NCBI RefSeq assembly: GCF_011927635.1
Contig: NZ_JAATJB010000001.1
Coordinates: 558,001 to 622,000, forward strand
From: Sphingomonas trueperi
GTDB lineage: Bacteria; Pseudomonadota; Alphaproteobacteria; Sphingomonadales; Sphingomonadaceae
Length of the DNA: 64,000 nt
Direction of reading: 5' to 3'
Part shown: one piece after another, positions 19,655 through 28,064 of the stretch
How positions within the stretch are numbered: the first letter of the stretch is position 1
Layout of the letters: the number at the start of each line of letters is the position of its first letter
Notes under the pieces: generated by a model
Seen by the model: only the letters and a program-made list of their open reading frames with translations
What the model was told of the DNA's origin: nothing
The model's database searches: none
Position numbers and translations under genes: made by a program

Positions 19655-20518
19655 TCAGCCCGCCACGATCTCCGCCACGCCGAAAAGCCCACGCTGGTAA
19701 TCGGCATAGGCCTGGTGGATTTCCTGCACGCTGTTCATCACGAACGGGCCATGCGCGACCACCGGCTCGGGGATCGGCGCAGCGTGGCCGAACAGGACCA
19801 GCGCAGGCGCGTCGGCGGTGAGCGTCAGCGTGTCGCCCGCCGAGAGGCTGGCGAGGTGCCAGTTCGGCAGCGCGCGCTCGCCCACGCGGACGCTACCGCG
19901 CACCGCGTAGAGGAACAGGTCCCGGCCCGCGAGGCCATCGAAAGTCAGCGTCGCTCCTGCCGCCAGCTCCGCCCAGCACAGGAACACGCCGGTCAGCGAC
20001 TCGATGGGACCGGTGCGCCCTTCGAACGCGCCCGAGACGAGGTGCACCGTCGCGCCGTCGCCTGCGGCCACGCCCGGAAACGCCTCCGCCTGCAGCCCGA
20101 CATAGCGCGGCGCGGTCATCTTGAGCCGGCTGGGCAGGTTCACCCAGAGCTGGAGAATCTCCATCGGCCCGCCGTCGCGCTTGAACTCGGCCGGCGAGAC
20201 CTCGGCATGCACGATCCCGCGCCCGGCGGTCATCCACTGGACGCCTCCGGCGCGGATGATGCTTTCGTGCCCGGCCGAATCGGTGTGCGCCAGCGAGCCC
20301 TCCAGGATGAAGGTCACCGTCTCGAAGCCGCGATGCGGATGCGGGCCGAAGGGCAGGCCGCGATTATTCTGCGGGTAGGTCTGCGGCCCGTGATGGTTGA
20401 GGAACAGGAAGGCGCCGATCTGCTCCAGCCCCGGTCCCGGCACCGGTCGGCGGGTGACGAGATCGCCGATATCGTCGCGATAGGCCGCGTGGGTGGCGCG
20501 CAGGGTGACGTCGGTCAT
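19655..20518 (-). CDS. Pirin family protein
   Basis: Bicupin iron protein, 287 residues. The N-terminal cupin has PFGPHPHRGFETVTFILEG and later GRGIVHAEVSP, the histidines and glutamate that bind a single metal in pirins; the C-terminal cupin (about 165-250) is degenerate. Bacterial pirins include quercetinases and regulators; no activity can be assigned here. It is the last gene of the metX-GNAT-metW-pirin row, with a 4-base ATGA overlap to metW. It converges on the phosphohexomutase gene across repeat copy 3. Confidence 0.9.
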   Translation of the reverse strand: MTDVTLRATHAAYRDDIGDLVTRRPVPGPGLEQIGAFLFLNHHGPQTYPQNNRGLPFGPHPHRGFETVTFILEGSLAHTDSAGHESIIRAGGVQWMTAGRGIVHAEVSPAEFKRDGGPMEILQLWVNLPSRLKMTAPRYVGLQAEAFPGVAAGDGATVHLVSGAFEGRTGPIESLTGVFLCWAELAAGATLTFDGLAGRDLFLYAVRGSVRVGERALPNWHLASLSAGDTLTLTADAPALVLFGHAAPIPEPVVAHGPFVMNSVQEIHQAYADYQRGLFGVAEIVAG

Positions 20519-21108
20519 CGGTCGTGTCTCAACAGGAAGACGGCGTGTTCCGCCAATAGGTTGGCCATGCCCGATCCGGTCTGCTGGTCGCCCGAGAGGA
20601 ACCAGGCGCCTTCGATGGCGATACCGCGTTCCTTCACCAGCGCGCGGAAATCGTCGACGGTGACATGGTGGATGTTGGGCGTCGCATACCAGGCGATCGG
20701 CAGCAGCCGCGTGACCGGCATGCGGCCCCCGAACAGCAGCGAGGCGCGTACTCGCCAATGCGCGAAATTGGGGAAGGAGACGAAGGCGTGGCGGCCGATC
20801 CGCAGCAACTGCTCGAGCACCCAATCGGGCCGCCGCGTGGTTTGCAGCGTCTGGCTGAGAATGGCATAGTCGAAGCTGTCGTCGGGATAATCGGCAAGAT
20901 CGCTGTCGGCGTCCCCCTGGATCACCGACAGGCCGCGCCCCACCGCCGCGGCGACGTTGGTCGGCTCCAGCTCCAGCCCCCGCGCGTCGCAGCCGCGATC
21001 GTCGCGGAGCGCCGCCATCAGCGCGCCGTCGCCGCAACCGACATCGAGGATGCGCGCGCCGCGGTTCACGTGGCTGGCGATGATCGCGAGGTCGGGGCGC
21101 AGAGTCAT
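20515..21108 (-). CDS. metW: Methionine biosynthesis protein MetW
   Basis: SAM-methyltransferase-fold protein, 197 residues, that in proteobacteria is always close to metX and is needed for full homoserine acyltransferase activity. Visible: ILDVGCGDGALMAALRDD (SAM motif I), CDARGLELEP, DYAILSQTLQTTRRPDWVLEQLLRIG and SFPNFAHWRVR, the last two being MetW hallmarks. It overlaps the GNAT gene upstream by 4 bases and the pirin gene downstream by 4 bases, indicating tight translational coupling with metX two genes earlier. Confidence 0.95.
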   Translation of the reverse strand: MTLRPDLAIIASHVNRGARILDVGCGDGALMAALRDDRGCDARGLELEPTNVAAAVGRGLSVIQGDADSDLADYPDDSFDYAILSQTLQTTRRPDWVLEQLLRIGRHAFVSFPNFAHWRVRASLLFGGRMPVTRLLPIAWYATPNIHHVTVDDFRALVKERGIAIEGAWFLSGDQQTGSGMANLLAEHAVFLLRHDR

Positions 21109-21530
21109 CGCGAATAGATCTCCGGGTCTTCGCGTACCATCAGCCGCTCGGGCGGGTGCGGGTAGGGTGTCCAGCCGAGCCTGGCATAGACCGGCTGCAT
21201 GTCGCGGGTGAACAGCGCCCAGCGGCGCAGGCCCTGCAACTCGGGATGGGCATGGAGCGCCTCGATCATCCGTCGCGCCAGCCCGGCGCCGCGATGCGGC
21301 TCCAGCACGAACACATCGGCCAGATAGGCGAAGGTCGCGCGGTCGCTGACCACCCGGGCGAAGCCGATCTGTTCGCCGGTGACGGCAAAGGCGCCGACGC
21401 AGATCGAGTTGGCGATCGCGCGGGCGACGATCGCCCGCGGAATGCCCGGCGACCAGTAGCTGGTGGTCAGATAGCCATGCACCACATCCAGCTGCTGGGC
21501 TTCGGACCCGATCGCGATGCGATACGCCAT
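21105..21530 (-). CDS. GNAT family N-acetyltransferase
   Basis: A 141-residue Gcn5-related acetyltransferase. The acetyl-CoA loop is VLEPHRGAGLARRMIEAL, preceded by FARVVSDRATFAYLADVFV, and followed by LFTRDMQPVYARLGWTPY. The AYLADVFVLEPHRGAGLA pattern is that of a common small acetyltransferase group whose substrate is unknown. It is inserted between metX and metW: its ATG at 21528-21530 overlaps the metX stop (TGATG) and its stop overlaps the metW start. An amino-acid or homoserine-related substrate is a guess from context only. Confidence 0.85.
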   Translation of the reverse strand: MAYRIAIGSEAQQLDVVHGYLTTSYWSPGIPRAIVARAIANSICVGAFAVTGEQIGFARVVSDRATFAYLADVFVLEPHRGAGLARRMIEALHAHPELQGLRRWALFTRDMQPVYARLGWTPYPHPPERLMVREDPEIYSR

Positions 21531-22666
21531 CACGCGCCTCCCGCCGTGAGGAAGCCGCCGATCACGCGGTCCAGCTCCGGGCTCTCCAGCAGGAAGGCGT
21601 CGTGGCCGAAGGGCGAGCTCAGTTCGACGAAGCTGGCCGGCGCGCCGGCGGCGTTGAGCGCATGGGCGATGCTGCGCGATTCCGCGGTGGGGTAGAGCCA
21701 GTCGGTATCGAAGCTCACCACGCAGAATCGCGCCTGGGATCCCCGGAAGGCGTTGGCGAGCAGCCCGCCATGTTCTTCGGCCAGATCGAAATAATCCAGC
21801 GCACGCGTGATGTAGAGATAGGAATTGGCGTCGAACCGGTCGACGAACGCCAAGCCCTGGTGGCGCAGATAGCTCTCCACCTGGAAATCGGCGTCGAAGC
21901 CGAAGGTCTTGGCCCCGTTTGGATTATCAGGGCGTCCCTGCAGCTTGCGGCCGAACTTGGCGGTGAGGCCCGCCTCGGACAAATAGGTGATGTGCGCCGC
22001 CATCCGCGCCACGGCGAGCCCGGCGGCGGGCGGATCCTGTGCCGCGTAATAGGCGCCGCCGCGCCACTTGGGGTCGGCCATGATCGCCTGGCGGCCGACC
22101 TCGTGGAAGGCGATGTTCTGCGCGGAGTGCCTAGCCGCAGAGGCGATCACCACCGCCGCGCGCACCCGCTCGGGGAAGGTCGCCGCCCAGCTCAGCGCCT
22201 GCATGCCGCCCATCGATCCGCCGACCACCGCGAACAGGCGGTCGATGCCGAGATGGTCGAGCAGCATGGCCTGCGCGCGCACCATGTCGCGGATGGTGAT
22301 CACTGGGAACTGCATCCCCCAGGGCTGGCCGGTCGCCGGGTTGATCGTCGCGGGACCCGAGGAGCCAAGGCAGCTGCCGAGCACGTTCGAGCAGATCACG
22401 AACCAGCGACTGGTATCGACCGGCTTGCCGGGGCCGACCATGCGTGCCCACCAGCCGGGCTTGCCGGTGACGGGATGTTCGGAGGCAAGGTGCTGGTCGC
22501 CGGTCAGCGCATGGCAGACGAGGATGGCGTTGCTCGCGTCCGGGGCGAGGGTGCCATAGGTTTCGTAGGCGATGTCGACGGGCGAGAACAGCACGCCGCC
22601 GTCGAGGCGCAGCGGCCCCGGCAGCGTTACCGAGCGGCGAAGGCCGAAACGCGGATCATCGGACAT
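21530..22666 (-). CDS. metX: Homoserine O-acyltransferase
   Basis: Activates homoserine with acetyl-CoA or succinyl-CoA in the first committed step to methionine. The 378-residue alpha/beta-hydrolase has the nucleophile elbow [12 protein letters not shown], the early [33 protein letters not shown] and the final catalytic histidine in [11 protein letters not shown]. Acyl specificity cannot be read with certainty. First gene of metX-GNAT-metW-pirin; it is divergent from hisC across a 117-bp gap that contains a GC-rich hairpin. I looked for a SAM riboswitch in that gap and did not find one. Confidence 0.95.
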   Translation of the reverse strand: MSDDPRFGLRRSVTLPGPLRLDGGVLFSPVDIAYETYGTLAPDASNAILVCHALTGDQHLASEHPVTGKPGWWARMVGPGKPVDTSRWFVICSNVLGSCLGSSGPATINPATGQPWGMQFPVITIRDMVRAQAMLLDHLGIDRLFAVVGGSMGGMQALSWAATFPERVRAAVVIASAARHSAQNIAFHEVGRQAIMADPKWRGGAYYAAQDPPAAGLAVARMAAHITYLSEAGLTAKFGRKLQGRPDNPNGAKTFGFDADFQVESYLRHQGLAFVDRFDANSYLYITRALDYFDLAEEHGGLLANAFRGSQARFCVVSFDTDWLYPTAESRSIAHALNAAGAPASFVELSSPFGHDAFLLESPELDRVIGGFLTAGGA

Positions 22667-22711
22667 GCCGCAGGCGGTTAAGCCGGGGAGGGCCGGTGTT
22701 CAAGCTTCCCA

Positions 22712-22734
22712 TTCCTCCCCGGCACGGGGAGGAA
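22712..22734. repeat. GC-rich hairpin between metX and hisC
   Basis: TTCCTCCCC-GGCAC-GGGGAGGAA forms a perfect 9-bp stem with a 5-base loop in the gap between two divergent genes. It resembles the CCTCCCC/GGGGAGG ends of the larger element at 29001-29157 and may be a remnant of that family. Confidence 0.6.
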
Positions 22735-22783
22735 TTGCCGTACCGCTTGCCAATCCGCCCCCGTTCCTCCAATCCCCGGCCCC

Positions 22784-23878
22784 ATGAACGCACCCGTCCC
22801 CAAGCCCTGGGTGATGGCCATCGCCCCCTATGTCCCGGGCCGCGCCACCACCGATTCGGGCAAGCCCGCCGCCAAGCTTTCGTCGAACGAGAATCCGTTC
22901 GGCACGCCTCAGGCCGCGCGCGATGCCTATGCCGCCGCCGCGACCGAGCTGGAGCGCTATCCCGATGCCGGCGCCGTCGCGCTGCGCGAGGCGCTGGGTT
23001 CGCATTACGGGGTGGAGCCCGAGCGGATCGTCTACGGCACGGGTTCGGACGAAGTGCTGCACCTCGCCGCCGGGGCCTTTGCCGGGGTGGGCGACGAGAT
23101 CATCTATGTCCGCTACGGCTTCGCGGTGTACGACATCGCCGCTAGGCGGGTCGGCGCGACGCCGGTGGTGGCGCCCGATCGCGACTATGCGACCGATGTC
23201 GACGCGATCCTCGCCTGCGTGACCGACAAGACCCGGATCGTCTTCCTCGCCAACCCGAACAATCCGACCGGCACCTACACGGCGCGCGAGGAGATCGCCC
23301 GCCTGCACGCCGCGCTCCCCAAGACCGTGCTGTTGGTGCTTGACCAGGCGTACACCGAATATCTCGACCCCGAGGACGATGACGGCGGCCTCGAGCTCGC
23401 CCGCACCCAGCCCAACGTGCTGGTGACGCGCACCTTCTCCAAGATCTTCGGCCTGGCTTCCGAGCGGGTCGGCTGGGGCTATGCGCACCCCGACATCATC
23501 GCCGCGATGCACCGCATCCGCGCGCCCTTCGCGTTCAGCATCGGTGCCGGCCGGGCGGCGATCGCCGCGCTGGGCGACAAGGATTTCGTCGAGCACAGCC
23601 GTGCGCACAATGCCAAGTGGCGCGCATGGTTCGCCGACGAGATCGCGAGCATGGGCAACAAGGGCGTCCGCGCGGTGCCCTCCAAGGCCAACTTCCAGCT
23701 CGTCCTGTTCGAAGGCGCGGTGAACGCCGAGGCGGCGTACAAGCACCTGATGGAAGACGGCTATATCGTCCGCTGGCTGCCCGGCCAGGGCCTGCCGCAC
23801 GGGCTGCGCATCACCATCGGCACCGAGGAAGAGATCAAGGGCGTGGCCGCCTCGCTGCGCCGCTTGCTCGGCGCCTGA
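22784..23878 (+). CDS. hisC: Histidinol-phosphate / aromatic aminotransferase
   Basis: Pyridoxal-phosphate class I/II enzyme, 364 residues, closest by motif to histidinol-phosphate aminotransferase. The phosphate-substrate N-terminal signature KLSSNENPFGTP, the YGTGSDEVLHLAAGAF loop, FLANPNNPTGTY and the cofactor lysine Lys220 in TFSKIFGLASERVGWGYA are present. The stop overlaps the tyrC start (TGATG). In Zymomonas, a related alphaproteobacterium, such an enzyme next to tyrC also transaminates aromatic keto acids, so the substrate here may be prephenate or aromatic keto acids in addition to imidazole-acetol phosphate. Confidence 0.9.
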   Translation: MNAPVPKPWVMAIAPYVPGRATTDSGKPAAKLSSNENPFGTPQAARDAYAAAATELERYPDAGAVALREALGSHYGVEPERIVYGTGSDEVLHLAAGAFAGVGDEIIYVRYGFAVYDIAARRVGATPVVAPDRDYATDVDAILACVTDKTRIVFLANPNNPTGTYTAREEIARLHAALPKTVLLVLDQAYTEYLDPEDDDGGLELARTQPNVLVTRTFSKIFGLASERVGWGYAHPDIIAAMHRIRAPFAFSIGAGRAAIAALGDKDFVEHSRAHNAKWRAWFADEIASMGNKGVRAVPSKANFQLVLFEGAVNAEAAYKHLMEDGYIVRWLPGQGLPHGLRITIGTEEEIKGVAASLRRLLGA

Positions 23879-24786
23879 TGCTGCCCTTCGCGCGCGTCAC
23901 CATCCTCGGCCTCGGGCTGATCGGCTCGTCGATCGCCCGCGGCATCCGCCAGCACATGCCGAGCGTGCGCGTGACCGGCTATGACGCCGATCCGTCCGTG
24001 CGCGAGACTGCAGTGGCGATCGAGCTGTGCGACGACGTGGCGGACAGCGCCGGCACCTCGGTGATCGATGCGGACCTGGTGATCCTCTGCGTGCCGGTGG
24101 GTGCGATGGGCGCGGTCGCGGCGGAATTCGCCGCCGACCTGCCCGCCGAGGCGATCGTCAGCGATGTCGGCTCGTCCAAGCTGAGCGTGATCGAGGCGGT
24201 GCGGGAAGCATTGCCGAACGCGACCTTCATCCCGGCGCATCCGGTAGCCGGCACCGAGAATAGCGGCCCGACCGCCGGCTTCGCCTCGCTGTTCCACCAT
24301 CGCTGGTGCATCGTCACGCCCCCCGAGGGCAGCGATCCGCTCGCGGTGGAGCGGGTGAGCGAGTTCTGGCGGCGGCTGGGCGCGATGGTCGAGACGATGG
24401 AGCCCGGGCACCATGACCGGGTGCTCGCGGTGACCAGCCATCTGCCGCACCTGATCGCCTATACGATCGTCGGCACCGCCTCGGACCTCGAGGAAGTCAC
24501 CCAGTCCGAGGTGATCAAATATTCGGCAGGCGGTTTCCGCGACTTCACCCGCATCGCCGCGTCCGATCCGACGATGTGGCGTGACGTGTTCCTCAGCAAT
24601 CGCGAGGCGGTGCTGGACATGCTCCAGCGGTTCACCGAGGACCTGACCGCGCTGCAGCGCGCGATCCGCTGGGGCAAGGGTGACGAGCTGTTCGAGCTGT
24701 TCAGCCGCACCCGCGCGATCCGTCGCTCGATCATCGACCAGGGGCAGGACGACGCGCGGCCGGACTTCGGGCGCTCGCACGAATAG
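23878..24786 (+). CDS. tyrC: Prephenate/arogenate (cyclohexadienyl) dehydrogenase
   Basis: NAD(P)-dependent oxidative decarboxylation in tyrosine synthesis, 302 residues. The Rossmann motif ILGLGLIGSSIARG is at residues 9-22. Family markers follow: VSDVGSSKLSV, PAHPVAGTENSGPTAGFASLF, VTSHLPHLIAYTIVGTA and GGFRDFTRIAASDPTMWRDVF. There is no chorismate mutase or ACT domain. Its ATG overlaps the hisC stop, so dehydrogenase and aminotransferase are made together, and the two can form tyrosine by either the arogenate or the hydroxyphenylpyruvate route. Ends 12 bases before repeat copy 4. Confidence 0.93.
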   Translation: MLPFARVTILGLGLIGSSIARGIRQHMPSVRVTGYDADPSVRETAVAIELCDDVADSAGTSVIDADLVILCVPVGAMGAVAAEFAADLPAEAIVSDVGSSKLSVIEAVREALPNATFIPAHPVAGTENSGPTAGFASLFHHRWCIVTPPEGSDPLAVERVSEFWRRLGAMVETMEPGHHDRVLAVTSHLPHLIAYTIVGTASDLEEVTQSEVIKYSAGGFRDFTRIAASDPTMWRDVFLSNREAVLDMLQRFTEDLTALQRAIRWGKGDELFELFSRTRAIRRSIIDQGQDDARPDFGRSHE

Positions 24787-24798
24787 TCCCGGTGGGCT

Positions 24799-24892
24799 GT
24801 CATTCCGGCGAAAGCCGGAATCCATTGGGGTCTCCGCAACCATTCTTGCTGCGGCGTAGTGGCGAATGGATCCCGGCTTTCGCCGGGATGAC
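24799..24892 (-). repeat. 94-bp double-hairpin repeat, copy 4 (reverse orientation)
   Basis: Left end GTCATTCCGGCGAAAGCCGG, right end ATCCCGGCTTTCGCCGGGATGAC. The inner marks are swapped relative to copies 1-3 (CCATTGGGGTC on the left, GTGGCGAATGG on the right), so this copy is inverted. It lies between convergent tyrC and a small unknown gene. Confidence 0.92.
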
Positions 24893-24909
24893 GGTTCCGG
24901 GTTGGGGCG

Positions 24910-25146
24910 TCAGCCCCCCGTCACCGGCCGCCGCTGCTCCCGCGCGACCATCTGCTCGCTCTGCCGCTGGCAGGCAGCCTGCACGACGGGATAGTCGACA
25001 TCGGTGGCGCGACGAAGCGCTGCCTCCATGGCTTCCTGGCAGGCGACCTGCGACGTATAGCGCGCGGGTTCCAGTCGGACCTGGCGGCAGGCCTGCGCAT
25101 CGTCGGTGCAGCCCATGATCGCCAGCACGTAGAGCAGTTGGTCCAT
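24910..25146 (-). CDS. Small cysteine-containing protein, unknown function
   Basis: 78 residues beginning MDQLLYVLAIMGCTDDAQACRQ, a short hydrophobic start followed by a soluble segment with cysteines at 13, 20, 36 and 59. The even spread of cysteines suggests two disulfides in an exported protein, though the hydrophobic start is too short for a confident signal peptide. The start is well supported by GGAGGT 7 bases before the ATG. I do not recognise a family. It is divergent from the ABC exporter gene by 90 bases. Confidence 0.7.
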   Translation of the reverse strand: MDQLLYVLAIMGCTDDAQACRQVRLEPARYTSQVACQEAMEAALRRATDVDYPVVQAACQRQSEQMVAREQRRPVTGG

Positions 25147-25236
25147 GGCAGATGACCTCCTGCCGCAATCAACGGACGGACCTCCGGGCTGTTCCCGTGG
25201 TTGCGTCGCGTGGCCTTGCGTCCCAGATTAGGGCGG

Positions 25237-27057
25237 ATGCCTCCCGAAACCTCGTCCTCCAAGCTCGACCGGCCCATGTTCGGCACGATGAAGCGCTTCC
25301 TGCCGTACCTATGGCCGCGCCATGCGCCGGGGCTGCGGGTGCGGATCGTGCTCGCGCTGCTGCTCGTGCTCTGCTCGAAGCTGGTGCAGGTTTACGGCGC
25401 CCCCTTCGCGCTGCAGGGCGCGATCGACCGGATGGCCTCGGGCCCGCGCGACGCGGTGTGGCTGATCGTCGCGCTCGTCACCGGCTATGCTGCCGCGCGG
25501 CTGGGCACGGTGCTGTTCGACAACCTCCGCAACGCGGTGTTCGAGCGGGTGGGGCAGGATGCGACCCGCCGGCTTGCCTCCGACGTGTTCCGCCACCTCC
25601 ACCAGCTGAGCCTGCGCTTTCACCTCAACCGCCGCACCGGCGCGGTGACCAAGGTGGTCGAGCGCGGCACCAAGAGCATCGACACGATGCTCTACTTCCT
25701 GCTGTTCAACATCGCGCCGACGATCCTCGAGCTCGGCATGGTGCTGGGCATTTTCGGCACGCGCTTCGGCTGGTGGCTGGTCGCGGGCACGCTGGCGATG
25801 GTGGTGGTCTATATCGCCTTCACCCGCTGGGTGACCGACTGGCGCTCCAAGCTGCGCGAGCAGATGAACGACCTCGACACGGGCGCGGTCGCGCATGCGG
25901 TCGATTCGCTGCTCAACTTCGAGACGGTGAAGTACTTCAACGCCGAAGCCCGCGAGAGCGCGCGATACGATAAGGCGATGACCGCGTACATGAACGCCGC
26001 CGTCACCAGCGAGAATTCGCTCGCCTGGCTCAATATCGGCCAGGCGGTGATCACCAACCTGATGCTCGCGGCCGGCATGGCGCTGGTGGTGTTCGGCTGG
26101 TCCACCGGCCGCTTCACGCCGGGCGACGTGGTGCTGGTGTCGACGCTGCTCAGCCAGCTGTTCCGTCCGCTCGACATGCTCGGCTGGGTCTATCGCACGA
26201 TCCGCCAGGGCGTGATCGACATGGGCGCGATGTTCGACCTGCTCGATACCGGCGCCGAGGTGAAGGACGCCGCCGATGCCCAGCCGCTGGCCGTGCAGCA
26301 GGGCCATGTGCGGTTCGAGGGCGTGCAGTTCGGCTATGACGCCGATCGTCAGATCCTGAAGGGGATCGACCTCGACATTCCGGCAGGCGCCACCGTCGCG
26401 GTGGTCGGCCCCTCGGGCGCGGGCAAGTCGACGCTCGCGCGGCTGATGTACCGCTTCTACGACGTCACCGGCGGCCGCATCACCATCGACGGGCAGGACA
26501 TCCGCGAGGTCACCCAGACCAGCCTGCGTGCCGCGATCGGAATCGTGCCGCAGGACACGGTGCTGTTCAACGAGACGATCGGCTACAACATCGCCTATGG
26601 CCGCGAGGGCGCGACCCCCGAGCAGATCGCCGAGGCGGTGCGCGGCGCCTCGATCGCGGGCTTCATCCAGGCGCTGCCCGATGGGCTCGACACGCGGGTG
26701 GGCGAACGCGGGCTCAAGCTTTCCGGCGGCGAGAAGCAGCGCGTGGCGATCGCCCGCACGCTGGTGAAGAACCCGCCGATCCTGATCCTCGACGAAGCCA
26801 CCAGCGCGCTCGACAGCCGCACCGAGGCGGACATCCAGGCGACGCTCGAATCGATCGAGCAGGGCCGCACCACGATCGTCATCGCCCACCGCCTGTCGAC
26901 GGTGGTACATGCCGACCGGATCATCGTGCTGGAGGCCGGCCGCGTGGTCGAGCAGGGCACCCATGCCGAACTGCTGCGCGAAGGCGGGATCTATGCCGAA
27001 ATGTGGGCGCGGCAGGCGCAGGAGCGCGAGGAAGGCGAGGCGCCGGTCGCAGAATAA
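25237..27057 (+). CDS. Atm1-type ABC exporter (permease-ATPase fusion)
   Basis: A half-transporter of about 606 residues that would act as a homodimer in the inner membrane. Six membrane segments fall in residues about 35-330, with VVERGTKSIDTMLYFLLFNIAPTILE and NFETVKYFNAE, the latter being the glutathione-contact region of Atm1 proteins. The ATPase has Walker A GPSGAGKST (about 391), the signature LSGGEKQRVAIARTL and Walker B ILILDEATSALDS. The Novosphingobium Atm1 exports glutathione-metal conjugates, so heavy-metal or glutathione-derivative export is likely. I use the ATG at 25237 after AGGGCGG; a TTG 36 bases upstream is less likely. Confidence 0.9.
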   Translation: MPPETSSSKLDRPMFGTMKRFLPYLWPRHAPGLRVRIVLALLLVLCSKLVQVYGAPFALQGAIDRMASGPRDAVWLIVALVTGYAAARLGTVLFDNLRNAVFERVGQDATRRLASDVFRHLHQLSLRFHLNRRTGAVTKVVERGTKSIDTMLYFLLFNIAPTILELGMVLGIFGTRFGWWLVAGTLAMVVVYIAFTRWVTDWRSKLREQMNDLDTGAVAHAVDSLLNFETVKYFNAEARESARYDKAMTAYMNAAVTSENSLAWLNIGQAVITNLMLAAGMALVVFGWSTGRFTPGDVVLVSTLLSQLFRPLDMLGWVYRTIRQGVIDMGAMFDLLDTGAEVKDAADAQPLAVQQGHVRFEGVQFGYDADRQILKGIDLDIPAGATVAVVGPSGAGKSTLARLMYRFYDVTGGRITIDGQDIREVTQTSLRAAIGIVPQDTVLFNETIGYNIAYGREGATPEQIAEAVRGASIAGFIQALPDGLDTRVGERGLKLSGGEKQRVAIARTLVKNPPILILDEATSALDSRTEADIQATLESIEQGRTTIVIAHRLSTVVHADRIIVLEAGRVVEQGTHAELLREGGIYAEMWARQAQEREEGEAPVAE

Positions 27058-27145
27058 ATCTGCGACGAAGCGTTGTTTAACAGCGATGGACGGAGGAGGG
27101 CGGGTGCGATAGTTTCGTGCGGTTCCTCGAATCGGAGCCTTGTCG

Positions 27146-28015
27146 ATGCGCGTACTCACCCTCGCCGCGATCGCGGCGGTACTTGGCTGCGTTGCTTCCG
27201 CCTCTGCCCAACCCACCACTCCCGAACCGCGCAATCTGCCGTGGCGCAGCCTGCTCGCGTGGCAGCCCAAGCAGGGTAGCGTCACCTATGGCAATGACGA
27301 TCTCCAGCTGACCGTCTCGGCGAGCGAAGCTGCGTCGCCGGATCAGCGGGTTCCGGTCGTCACCGTCCGGCGGACCGGCATGGCACCGGTCACGCTCCGC
27401 GGCGAACCCGGGATCGGCTGGCGATTCGGTATCGGCCGGATCGATTCGAAAGTCCGCGCGCCGGCGGTGCTGCTCGAGAGCTTCACCGGGGGCGCGCATT
27501 GCTGCAGCGTGATCGACGTCGCGGCGCCCGACGCAGCGGCCTATCGCGTCGTGCGGCTCAGCCATCGCGGTGTCGACGGCAAGACGAGCCATATGTTCGA
27601 TGCCGCGCTGGACGAATTCCCGATCGATCTGTCAGGCGACGGCATTGCCGACTTCGTGCTGACCGACGATGCGTTTCTCTATCGCTTCTCCAGCTATGCC
27701 GGCAGCATGCCGCCGCCGCTGGTGTTGAACATCGTCGGTACCCGCACGGTGGATGTGTCGAAGGCGCCGGGGCTACGGCCGCTGTTCGCCATGAAGATGG
27801 CCGAGGCGCGCGCCTATTGCGCCGCGCCGGCATGGGCCGGGAACGAGCGCAATGGTGCTTGCGCGGGCTATGTCGCCGATGCCGCTCGGATCGGGCAGTT
27901 CGACGCAGCGTGGAAGCAGATGCTCGCGCAATACGACCCGCGCTCGACCTGGAACAAGAAGCCATTTCCGGCCGACCTTCGCGACTTTCTGCGCAGCCAC
28001 GGCTATATCCGCTAA
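27146..28015 (+). CDS. Secreted protein, unknown function
   Basis: 289 residues with a cleavable signal peptide (MRVLTLAAIAAVLGCVASASA, cut before QPTTP). The mature part is beta-rich, with ESFTGGAHCCSVIDV carrying a vicinal cysteine pair and DLSGDGIADFVLTDDAFLY, an acidic loop like those that bind calcium in VCBS/FG-GAP-type repeats. Two more cysteines are in EARAYCAAPAW and GACAGY. Ends RDFLRSHGYIR. I do not recognise a named family. ATG is preceded by GGAG; a TTG two codons upstream is also in frame. It follows the ABC exporter by 88 bases on the same strand. Confidence 0.75.
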   Translation: MRVLTLAAIAAVLGCVASASAQPTTPEPRNLPWRSLLAWQPKQGSVTYGNDDLQLTVSASEAASPDQRVPVVTVRRTGMAPVTLRGEPGIGWRFGIGRIDSKVRAPAVLLESFTGGAHCCSVIDVAAPDAAAYRVVRLSHRGVDGKTSHMFDAALDEFPIDLSGDGIADFVLTDDAFLYRFSSYAGSMPPPLVLNIVGTRTVDVSKAPGLRPLFAMKMAEARAYCAAPAWAGNERNGACAGYVADAARIGQFDAAWKQMLAQYDPRSTWNKKPFPADLRDFLRSHGYIR

Positions 28016-28064
28016 GGGCACGCCGCGGAGTCCGAGGCGTCGGCGCGGGTGAGGAGACGAGCAG

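Noticed and set aside
22667-22783. Possible SAM riboswitch upstream of metX
   Set aside because: The conserved SAM-II core elements are not recognisable; the only structure seen is the CCTCCCC hairpin.
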